Below are positions 9,605 through 17,349 of a stretch of DNA of 37,205 nt, piece after piece; position 1 is the stretch's first letter; the number at the start of each line of letters is the position of its first letter. The notes under the pieces were generated by a model. The model was not told the DNA's origin, searched no databases, and saw only the letters and a list, made by a program, of their open reading frames with translations. Both the position numbers and the translations under genes were made by a program. This stretch comes from Clostridiales bacterium (lineage in GTDB: Bacteria; Bacillota; Clostridia; Christensenellales; Aristaeellaceae). The stretch spans positions 1 through 37,205 of the forward strand of contig PITV01000002.1 of NCBI GenBank assembly GCA_017577285.1. The letters run 5' to 3'.

Positions 9605-10564
9605 TTACTTCAGGTAGCCCTCAAAGATCCCCTCGAATACGCCTTCCTCCAGCACGGTGGTGATCTTTTCGCTGACAGCGGAATCACTGCCGATCATATA
9701 GCTGGTGGGGAACCCGTCCACGCTGAAAAAATCGCTCAGGCCGGGTGCGTCATACGCCATGATGAAGGTGTAGCCCATCTCCTTTTTGAAGGCGGCGATA
9801 TCGCTGTTGCTGTCATAGGGAGAGAAAGCGACCACCGCGATGCGGTCCGCGTACTTCTCATAAGCGGCCTCCATGTACACATCCTGGCGCTCGCACCAGA
9901 TGCAGCCGATAAAGAAGAAGTTGAGCAGCACGGCATCATACTGCTTCAGCAGGCCCGACAGGGAATAGGTGATCCCGTCACTGGCGGTGAAGGAGAAATC
10001 ATCTATGACCGTTCCGGGCGCCACCAGGATGCGGGACATGAAAACATCATAATTCGTGTCCTTCACGTCCCTCTCGGGCGCGCTCTTCAGCCCGCTCATA
10101 TCCTTCATTCCGTACATGGGCAGAAGGACATAGGCTTCATAGGCTGCTCCGTCCTTCAGTTCCTTTTTATACTGGGGCCAGCACTGCAGCCCGCCGTCGA
10201 TCACGCAATAATCGAAGGTCTCGATCCCCCCATGGAGGGAAACGATGCCGATCCCGACGATATCCGCGCCGATATGCACCGGATCGCCGAAGGCAAGAGG
10301 CGCCTCGCCGGTAAGCACGGCTTTCCAGCCGGAAACGGTGTATACCTTCAGAACGGCATCCGCTTCATTTTTCCCGCAGCGGATCAGCAGCTCGGGGATA
10401 TCATCCTCATCCACATAGGATACATAATATCCCTGCGCGTCAGCGGGCACACCGTTCCCCTGCAGAAAAGATTTATAAACGCTCTGCCAGCTCTCTTCGG
10501 CCACAGCGCAGCTGCCCAGAAGCAGGGCGGCGATCAGCAGACAGCTCAGGATCCTTTTCATCAT
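9605..10564 (-). CDS. Paralogous secreted/lipoprotein N-terminal domain plus thioredoxin-like redoxin
   Basis: Colinear similarity to the 8417-9410 product over its whole length; CIWC active-site-like motif; start MMKRIL behind GAGGAGGAG. Confidence 0.8.
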   Translation of the reverse strand: MMKRILSCLLIAALLLGSCAVAEESWQSVYKSFLQGNGVPADAQGYYVSYVDEDDIPELLIRCGKNEADAVLKVYTVSGWKAVLTGEAPLAFGDPVHIGADIVGIGIVSLHGGIETFDYCVIDGGLQCWPQYKKELKDGAAYEAYVLLPMYGMKDMSGLKSAPERDVKDTNYDVFMSRILVAPGTVIDDFSFTASDGITYSLSGLLKQYDAVLLNFFFIGCIWCERQDVYMEAAYEKYADRIAVVAFSPYDSNSDIAAFKKEMGYTFIMAYDAPGLSDFFSVDGFPTSYMIGSDSAVSEKITTVLEEGVFEGIFEGYLK

Positions 10565-10703
10565 ACTCTCCTCCTCTTTCCCCGGCCGCATCCGGCCGGC
10601 CCGTCAGTATTTGGATTTACATGTTCATTATATCCCGCCGGAAGCGTTTTGCCAACCCGCAGAACATTTTCCCCTCCGCAGGTCCCAAATGCAGAGGTTT
10701 CCG

Positions 10704-11243
10704 TCACCTTCCGGCAACGAACCACATCTCGCTCAGCATATCGACAGCCAGTTGGATCTCCTCCCCGGAGATCTGTACCGTGGTATCGTTCCTCACCAGC
10801 ATCAGTTCCACAAAGTAGCCCTGATACAGGGTGGAAATGTCCACATATTCATCCTTCTCGCTGTTCTCGTTCAGGATCACCAGCTTGCTGCCGTGGGAGG
10901 TCTCGGCATAGGACAGTTCGGGATCGCTCATATCCACAGCTCCGGGCCCGAACAGCAGGTCCGCCTCCTCCGCGCTCAGATCCTCGTAGGACCTTCCGGC
11001 AAATGAATCGTCATAACTGACATACAGGAACATATACAGCCCGTCTTCACTGCCCGGCAGGAAACGGACCTGACGCAGGGGCACCCCGTCCCCCATATCC
11101 GCAACTTCATAGGTGTATCCCGCGGGCAGGGTCACCTGAATGAGAAAATCAGTGCCGATATCGATATAAGTGCTCTCGGCAAGGGCGCAAAGGCCGGTCA
11201 TCATCAGCACAAGGCAAAGCACAGCAGAACATACTCTTTTCAT
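10704..11243 (-). CDS. Secreted hypothetical protein
   Basis: Signal peptide MKRVCSAVLCLVLMMTGLCALAES; no family recognised. Confidence 0.75.
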   Translation of the reverse strand: MKRVCSAVLCLVLMMTGLCALAESTYIDIGTDFLIQVTLPAGYTYEVADMGDGVPLRQVRFLPGSEDGLYMFLYVSYDDSFAGRSYEDLSAEEADLLFGPGAVDMSDPELSYAETSHGSKLVILNENSEKDEYVDISTLYQGYFVELMLVRNDTTVQISGEEIQLAVDMLSEMWFVAGR

Positions 11244-11299
11244 ATCCTATCCTCCGTATCATCTTTTGTCGCGGTCCGTCCCGGTTCCGTCCGTCCGGT

Positions 11300-11965
11300 T
11301 CAGTACTGTCCGATATTGATGCTCACGCCGTATCCCAGATCCCGGATATAGGCGCGGCTGATAAAGCCCACAACGCCTGTCTCGGGATCGTACACCTGCG
11401 CCCAGGAACTGTTCTGGGCGATCACCACCAGCTGACGGTACTGATAGCAGCGCTCGATCACATCCACATCGGTGCTGGGCGCCCAGCGCAGATTGACCCA
11501 TCCGGTAGGCCTGTCAGGATTGGCATACACGGCATAGGGAGTCACCTGCCTGAACGAGGAGAACCCCAGATCAGTCAGCGGCTGTCCGGGCGCCGCGGTG
11601 GGCTGCGGCGTCACATTTCCCCGGGGATTGGTGAAGCTGATGTACTTGCTCATCACATACCCGGTATATGTGTAGCCGTTCTTTGTGTACTGGATCATGG
11701 CCCAGGCGTTGTTATATCCGCCTCCGGCATAGCCCAGAAATACCACCTGGGTACCCCAGGGCAGGGTGGTGATAATATTATTGCTGTATGTACTGGCATC
11801 TCTGCGCACATTCAGCGATCCCTTATTGGCGGTGGCGACATAGGCGATGACCCCGTTCCCGCTCTGGGAAGCTTCCTTTCCGGTCTCGGCGGAAACTGCG
11901 GGCAGCAGGCTCAGCGCCAGGATCAGCGCCAGGGTAAAACTCAGCACGGTCCATCTCTTTTTCAT
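11300..11965 (-). CDS. Secreted protein with SH3-like (SH3b) repeats
   Basis: Signal peptide; GSLNVRRDASTYSNNIITTLPWGTQVVFLG and GWVNLRWAPSTDVDVIERCYQYRQLVVIAQNSSWAQVYDPETGVVGFISRAYI; start MKKRWTV behind AAGGAGG. Confidence 0.85.
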   Translation of the reverse strand: MKKRWTVLSFTLALILALSLLPAVSAETGKEASQSGNGVIAYVATANKGSLNVRRDASTYSNNIITTLPWGTQVVFLGYAGGGYNNAWAMIQYTKNGYTYTGYVMSKYISFTNPRGNVTPQPTAAPGQPLTDLGFSSFRQVTPYAVYANPDRPTGWVNLRWAPSTDVDVIERCYQYRQLVVIAQNSSWAQVYDPETGVVGFISRAYIRDLGYGVSINIGQY

Positions 11966-12103
11966 TCGTTTTCTCCTCCTTCTCATCGGGCATCGCGCAG
12001 ACGCGATACACTTACTTAACGCGGCAGAAAACGCTTTTATTCCCGCGTCTGTTAAAATTTCTTTTCAGTGCGTCCGGGGCAGCATAATACATCCGTATCG
12101 GAT

Positions 12104-12120
12104 TGTAAAAATTCTGTAAT
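12104..12120 (+). promoter_or_regulatory. WalR/PhoP-like direct repeat TGTAAA-N5-TGTAAT
   Basis: Matches the published WalR pattern TGTWAH-N5-TGTWAH; 15 nt upstream of the -35 at 12136. Read on the minus strand it is TTACAG-N5-TTACAA. Confidence 0.5.
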
Positions 12121-12135
12121 ATTTTCGAAATACAG

Positions 12136-12164
12136 TTGTCAAAAACTGTCTTTTCCATTATAAT
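12136..12164 (+). promoter_or_regulatory. Sigma-A promoter TTGTCA-N17-TATAAT of the envelope operon
   Basis: -35 at 12136-12141, -10 at 12159-12164; start codon at 12202. Confidence 0.8.
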
Positions 12165-12201
12165 AACGGAATGTATACGGAAAGAAAGGAGGCTGTCAGT
12201 C

Positions 12202-14472
12202 ATGGGTGTGATCCTGTCTGTTCTTTTCATGCTGGTGTACATGGCCGGCGGCATCCTCATCATCCGCTGCATGCTGCCCCGCGTCCGCTTTCTGGCCCGT
12301 ATCTGGCTCGGGCTCGCGCTGGGCATCATTCTGGAAATGTGGCTTCCCTATCTTTCCGCCTATCTGTGTGAATTTTCCCTGCGGGCGCACCTGTACTCGC
12401 TGCTCCCGCTCCTGATCCTGTGCTGCGTATGCCTGCTGCTGAAGGCGCCGGGCAAAGCCCGCGCATGGGATGAAAAGGAAAAACGCCTGCTGACGGCGCT
12501 TCTGTGCACCGCCCTTCCCCTGACGCTGATCGGCGGATATCTGCAGATTACCCACAATGTCATGCCGGTGGACGGCACCCTGCACGTGGGGCAGAGCACC
12601 TACGGCGATCTGAATCTGCATCTGGGCATCATCACCTCCTTCCGGAACGCGAAAGTGCCCGTGGATTACAGCATCTTTCCGGGAGAACTGCTCTCCTATC
12701 CCTTCCTGACGGACAGCCTGTCCGCCACATTCATGCTCTTCGGCGCCAGTCTTCAGTTTGCCGTGGACTTTCCCGGCATCATCATGATGCTGCTCACCTT
12801 CTCGGGGTTCATCCTTCTGGCGGAGCGCATCGGCGGCAAAAAGAGCGTTGCTGTACTCAGCTGCCTGCTGTTCTTCATCAACGGCGGTCTGGGCTTCTTC
12901 TACAGCCTGGATATGGCCGGGGCAAGGCTGGGCTCGGGCGCGGACAATGAGCTGCAGTCCGGCGCCGGTCTTCTGCAGCGGCTGGAGATCATTCTGGACG
13001 GATGGTACCAGACCCCCGCGAACCACGCCGAATTCGGCACCTACAATCTGCGCTGGAGCAATGTGATCGCGGATATGATGATCCCCCAGCGCACCACGCT
13101 GGGCGGCTGGTGCCAGCTGCTCCCCTGCCTGTACCTGCTGTGGGAGTTCGCCTCCGCGCGCCGTTTTGATGAAGGCCTCCTGCCGGAACCGCAGGAAACC
13201 TCGACCGTGTCCGGCAGATGGACGCCCGCGGATCCGCGTCTGGTGATCCTGCTCGGCGTATGGGGCGGCATGCTGCCCATGGTGCACACCCATTCCTTCC
13301 TGGCTCTGGCCCTCGCCAGTGCCGGCATCCTGCTGTACGATCAGTTCCTGACAGGAGGGAGACAGCGCCTGCGTACAGGGCTGTTCCTGGGTCTGCTGGG
13401 CTGCGTGATCCTGATGGCGCTGCTGAAGAACCGCTCCGTCATCTGCAGGCTGTTTGACAGCCGGAGCGATGCTGAGGATATCGACATACCGCTATTCTGC
13501 TTTTTCATCCCCGCCGGGATAGGCGCCGGCCTGTGCGCGGCAGACATCATCCTGGATCATTCCGGAAGCCGCCTCCGCCGTCTGGCGGAATGGGCCGTCT
13601 ACGGCGCGGCCGCGGCCGTCCTGTGCCTGCCCCAGCTGCTGACCTGGACCTTCAGCCAGACCGCCTCCAGCGATCATTTTCTTTCCCTGCAGTTCAACTG
13701 GGTGAACAACGCCGGCGGGGACGGGATGCGGGACGGCTACCTGTGGTTCTATATCAAGAATATCGGTCTCCCCTTCCTGCTGCTGCTCATCGCGCTGCTG
13801 GAAAAGGATCCGCGCCGGCGCATGCTGGCATGCGGCGCTTTCGCCGTCTTCATTCCCGCGGAATTTATACGGTTCCAGCCCAACGAATATGACAACAACA
13901 AGCTTTTCTATGTGTGGTACATGCTGTGCGCCGTCATCGCGGCGGATTATGCCGTGCAGATCTTCGGGAAGCTGAAGGGTCTGCGGGGGCGCTGGGCGCT
14001 GGCAGTGCTGGCCTGCATCGTTTTCTTCACCACCGGCTCGCTGTCCATCGCAAGGGAATGCAAAAGCGATTTTCAGACCTTCAGCACCTGTCAGGTGGAA
14101 GCGGCGGATTTTATCGAGCACAACACCCCCGAGCACTCCGTATTCATCACCGCCTGGCAGAATCACATCGACCCCGCCTCCGCCCTGGCAGGCCGCACTG
14201 TGGTGTGCGGTCCCGATCTGTGGCTGTACTGGCACGGCTTCGATACACAGCAGCGGCATGATGACATACGCCGCTTCTACGCCGATCCCGCCTCAAACAC
14301 CGATGTGATCGGGAAATACGGTGTGGATTACATCTATGTCGATTTCTATTCCTACGAGTCCGAAGGGCTCATCATCAACGAGGACGCGCTGAACGAAATG
14401 TATGAGCCGGTGTATGAAGGCCGCGGCGAAAACTGGTGGGAGAGGATATGCATCTGGAAGGTCGATCCCTGA
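12202..14472 (+). CDS. Large multi-pass membrane protein, GT-C glycosyltransferase-like
   Basis: About a dozen hydrophobic segments and a C-terminal extracellular domain (HNTPEHSVFITAW...GVDYIYVDFYSYES) typical of GT-C-like proteins; AAAGGAGG RBS before ATG 12202. Confidence 0.65.
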   Translation: MGVILSVLFMLVYMAGGILIIRCMLPRVRFLARIWLGLALGIILEMWLPYLSAYLCEFSLRAHLYSLLPLLILCCVCLLLKAPGKARAWDEKEKRLLTALLCTALPLTLIGGYLQITHNVMPVDGTLHVGQSTYGDLNLHLGIITSFRNAKVPVDYSIFPGELLSYPFLTDSLSATFMLFGASLQFAVDFPGIIMMLLTFSGFILLAERIGGKKSVAVLSCLLFFINGGLGFFYSLDMAGARLGSGADNELQSGAGLLQRLEIILDGWYQTPANHAEFGTYNLRWSNVIADMMIPQRTTLGGWCQLLPCLYLLWEFASARRFDEGLLPEPQETSTVSGRWTPADPRLVILLGVWGGMLPMVHTHSFLALALASAGILLYDQFLTGGRQRLRTGLFLGLLGCVILMALLKNRSVICRLFDSRSDAEDIDIPLFCFFIPAGIGAGLCAADIILDHSGSRLRRLAEWAVYGAAAAVLCLPQLLTWTFSQTASSDHFLSLQFNWVNNAGGDGMRDGYLWFYIKNIGLPFLLLLIALLEKDPRRRMLACGAFAVFIPAEFIRFQPNEYDNNKLFYVWYMLCAVIAADYAVQIFGKLKGLRGRWALAVLACIVFFTTGSLSIARECKSDFQTFSTCQVEAADFIEHNTPEHSVFITAWQNHIDPASALAGRTVVCGPDLWLYWHGFDTQQRHDDIRRFYADPASNTDVIGKYGVDYIYVDFYSYESEGLIINEDALNEMYEPVYEGRGENWWERICIWKVDP

Positions 14473-14535
14473 AAACCGCCCGTTTCCCCGGCGCCGGATC
14501 TCTCCGGTCATCCGTATCAAGAAGGAGCTGATCTT

Positions 14536-14814
14536 TTGACAGAACGCTTCCTGCGCTATTCCCTGACGCACAACCGCCCTGTGCGGATCCTGCACGCCGG
14601 CACCATGAAATTTCAGAATGTCACCGTGGTGGCCATGGACGGGGAAACCTTCAGTTACCTGAGTGCGAAAAACAGGAAGATCCCCGTCACCTGTCCCCTG
14701 TCCGATGTGCTGAGTGCCGGCTATGCCAGAGGCGACAAGGGCGATACCCTGGAAAATTCACTGCGGGAGGAGTCCGTGATCAGAGCGGCTGTCACGGGCG
14801 CAGATCATGAGTAA
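14536..14814 (+). CDS. Small conserved-looking 92-aa protein, possibly a small beta-barrel
   Basis: TTG start with AGGAG RBS; between and co-directional with membrane genes; overlaps the GtrA start. Confidence 0.65.
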   Translation: MTERFLRYSLTHNRPVRILHAGTMKFQNVTVVAMDGETFSYLSAKNRKIPVTCPLSDVLSAGYARGDKGDTLENSLREESVIRAAVTGADHE

Positions 14815-15463
14815 GATCACAAGAGCTGTTGATTCCGTCCTGTCCGGATGCACAGATCTGGCGGAAAAGATACTGAAAAAGATATTCAAGGAAAAAATGC
14901 CCGGCGCCCTGGACAGCCGGGAAAAGATCGCCGAGATCGTCAATTATCTCATCTTCGGCGTGCTCACCACGCTGGTGAGCCTCGTCACCTATTTCATCGC
15001 GGCGTCCGTTCTGGGCGTGCGCAAGGCGGAAACGCCGGAGGGGGATTTCACCCTGTGGCAGCGTCTCGCCGGCGTGCTCTTCGGCGTATGGATCACGCCT
15101 GACAGCGTGCTGCACGGCTCCACCCGCATGATCGTGCTGGGGCTGGTGTGTCAGCTGATCAGCTGGATCTGCGCCGTCCTCTTCGCCTTTGTCACCAACA
15201 AGGTCTTCGTGTTCCGCAGCACCGAGAAGGGCGGGAGGGCCCTCCGGGAACTGGGACGCTTCGCCCTGGCCCGGGTGGTCAGCTTCATCCTGATCGAGCT
15301 GATCGTGTACGCCCTGCTGTTCGTGATCACCGGCCCCGCGGCCGCCAAGATCATTTCCACCGTGCTGGTGGTCATCTTCAACTATTTCGCCAGCAAACTG
15401 GCGGTATTCAGAAAACGCGCGGCCGCGGATACGGACACGCGCGGCGAAAACCGGATCGATTGA
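14807..15463 (+). CDS. GtrA family protein
   Basis: NYLIFGVLTTLVSLVTYFIAASVLG and SWICAVLFAFVTNKVFVFRS. Confidence 0.88.
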   Translation: MSKITRAVDSVLSGCTDLAEKILKKIFKEKMPGALDSREKIAEIVNYLIFGVLTTLVSLVTYFIAASVLGVRKAETPEGDFTLWQRLAGVLFGVWITPDSVLHGSTRMIVLGLVCQLISWICAVLFAFVTNKVFVFRSTEKGGRALRELGRFALARVVSFILIELIVYALLFVITGPAAAKIISTVLVVIFNYFASKLAVFRKRAAADTDTRGENRID

Positions 15464-15505
15464 CCGTTTCTTACCTGAAAATTCCTGTGACCGGAGGTCT
15501 CTGAT

Positions 15506-17227
15506 ATGAAATCAAGTGCAAAAAAAGTCCTTTCGCTGACGGCTCTCATCCTTTCTCTCCTGCTCTGCGCATGCGCTTTGTGCGAGGAAGCGGATGAACC
15601 GCTGCAGTTCTATGAGGTACTGCAGTACGGGGATACCGGCGACGCCGTTCTCGCCCTGCAGACCAGGCTGAAGGAGACCGGCTACTATTCGGGCCCCCTT
15701 TCAGGCAAATATGCCGAGGTGACCCGCTCCGCCGTCAAAAAGGTGCAGCACGTGTACGGGCTGGAAGAGACGGGCATCGCCGATTCCGATACCCAGACCA
15801 TCATCTACGGCCCCTGCTATCTGCCCCTGGCCTACGGTGACAGCGGCGAGTGCGTAAAGCGGCTGCAGAACAGGCTGAAAGAGCTGGGATACTACTCCTA
15901 CAACGTGACCGGCAGCTACTACGGCCACACCCGGGACAGTGTCAAATCCTTCCAGAAGGCATGGAGCCTGGAAGTGACCGGAAAGGCCGATGTGGATACG
16001 CTGGCCCTCCTCTATTCCGATATCGGCGCGCCTCAGGCCGTCACTCCCACGCCGCTCCCCGCCGGCGTCACGCCCGCCCCCGTTACCGCTTTCCCCGGCA
16101 CGCTCGCCTACGGCTCCGAGGGCAAGAATGTGGAACGGGTGCAGCAGCGCCTTCGCGAGCTGGGCTATTTCACTTTCTACAAAAATACTTCCGGGTACTA
16201 TAAGAACACCCAGGCGGCCGTCAAGGAATTCCAGCGGCTCAACGGTCTGAAGCAGACCGGCAGCGTGGACGAGATGACCTGGGAGATCCTGTTCAACGAT
16301 CCCGAGGCCAATCCCGCCTCGGCATCCACTCCCCGTCCCTCTCCCAAGCCCACCCCCACCGCCTACTGGTTCGAGGTGGATGTGGCCAATCAGGTGACAA
16401 AGGTGTGGAAGTACGATAACGAAACAGAAAAGTATGATATCCTGGACCGCGCCTTCCTGTGCGCCACCGGCACCAAGACCTATCCCAGCCCGCTGGGCAC
16501 CTTCACCCTTACCGGACGCCGGGCCAAGTACTGCGAGTTCCCCACCTGGGGCGGCGGACAGGCCCGCTACTGGACCAGGATCAACGCCGAGATCGCCTTC
16601 CACAGCGTGCTGTATTCCGACGCGAGCGATGATTCCACCCTGAAGGTCAACAGCCTGAAGGGGCTGGGCAAGAGGGGCAGCCACGGCTGCATCCGTCTGA
16701 CCGTTGCCGATGCCAAGTGGATCTATGAGCACGCCAAGTCCGGCATGCAGGTGTGGATCCACGATGACGCCCCCGCGGATCCCGAGCTGATCTACGCCAT
16801 CCAGCCCGGCTCCTACGATTCCTCCCGCTACGCGCCCCGGACCACGCCGGCCCCCACGCCCTACCCTGTTTATGACGGCACAAAGATCCCGGAGGGCGAG
16901 ATCAAGACCCTGCAGGTGGGATCCGAAGGCGAGACCGTCTACTGGCTGCAGATGAAGCTGAAGGAAATGGGCTACTATACCGGCACCGTCACAGGCCAGT
17001 TCCGGGAAGGCACCGAAAAGGCCGTAAAGGCCTTCCAGCGGGCCAACGGTCTGGAAGTGACAGGCCGCGCCAACAGATCCACGCTGCAGTGTCTCTACCG
17101 CATCGTGGAGGAGGCGAACGCCACCCCCACACCGGCACCCACCGCCACGCCTTCCCCCGTCCCGACAGCGGCCCCGACAGCCGTGCCCACGGCACGGCCC
17201 GCACCCTCTCCCGTTCCCGAAGGCTGA
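15506..17227 (+). CDS. L,D-transpeptidase (YkuD) with peptidoglycan-binding-like domains
   Basis: Catalytic SHGCIRLTVADAKWIY; three N-terminal and one C-terminal PG_binding_1-like repeats (e.g. GDTGDAVLALQTRLKETGYYSG); Pro/Thr tail; signal peptide. Confidence 0.93.
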   Translation: MKSSAKKVLSLTALILSLLLCACALCEEADEPLQFYEVLQYGDTGDAVLALQTRLKETGYYSGPLSGKYAEVTRSAVKKVQHVYGLEETGIADSDTQTIIYGPCYLPLAYGDSGECVKRLQNRLKELGYYSYNVTGSYYGHTRDSVKSFQKAWSLEVTGKADVDTLALLYSDIGAPQAVTPTPLPAGVTPAPVTAFPGTLAYGSEGKNVERVQQRLRELGYFTFYKNTSGYYKNTQAAVKEFQRLNGLKQTGSVDEMTWEILFNDPEANPASASTPRPSPKPTPTAYWFEVDVANQVTKVWKYDNETEKYDILDRAFLCATGTKTYPSPLGTFTLTGRRAKYCEFPTWGGGQARYWTRINAEIAFHSVLYSDASDDSTLKVNSLKGLGKRGSHGCIRLTVADAKWIYEHAKSGMQVWIHDDAPADPELIYAIQPGSYDSSRYAPRTTPAPTPYPVYDGTKIPEGEIKTLQVGSEGETVYWLQMKLKEMGYYTGTVTGQFREGTEKAVKAFQRANGLEVTGRANRSTLQCLYRIVEEANATPTPAPTATPSPVPTAAPTAVPTARPAPSPVPEG

Positions 17228-17285
17228 GTTCATCCCGGGAGGAATACCTTTCCGTATAAAAACCATATAACAGCAGATATGAAAA

Positions 17286-17311
17286 GACGCCGTCCAAATG
17301 CGGACGGCGTC
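17286..17311. terminator. Bidirectional intrinsic terminator
   Basis: GACGCCGTCC aaatgc GGACGGCGTC between convergent genes, flanked by A-run and CTTTGTT. Confidence 0.8.
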
Positions 17312-17349
17312 CTTTGTTATTCATTCACTTGTCACAGCATACCGCCGGA

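Noticed and set aside
12196-13293. 365-aa minus-strand ORF opposite the GT-C-like gene
   Set aside because: Antisense shadow ORF; composition (H, Q, D, G) typical of reverse complement of a membrane-protein gene.
16300-17226. Pro/Thr-rich nucleotide repeats in the L,D-transpeptidase gene and at 36580-36720
   Set aside because: Ordinary low-complexity linker coding sequence, not a CRISPR or mobile repeat.
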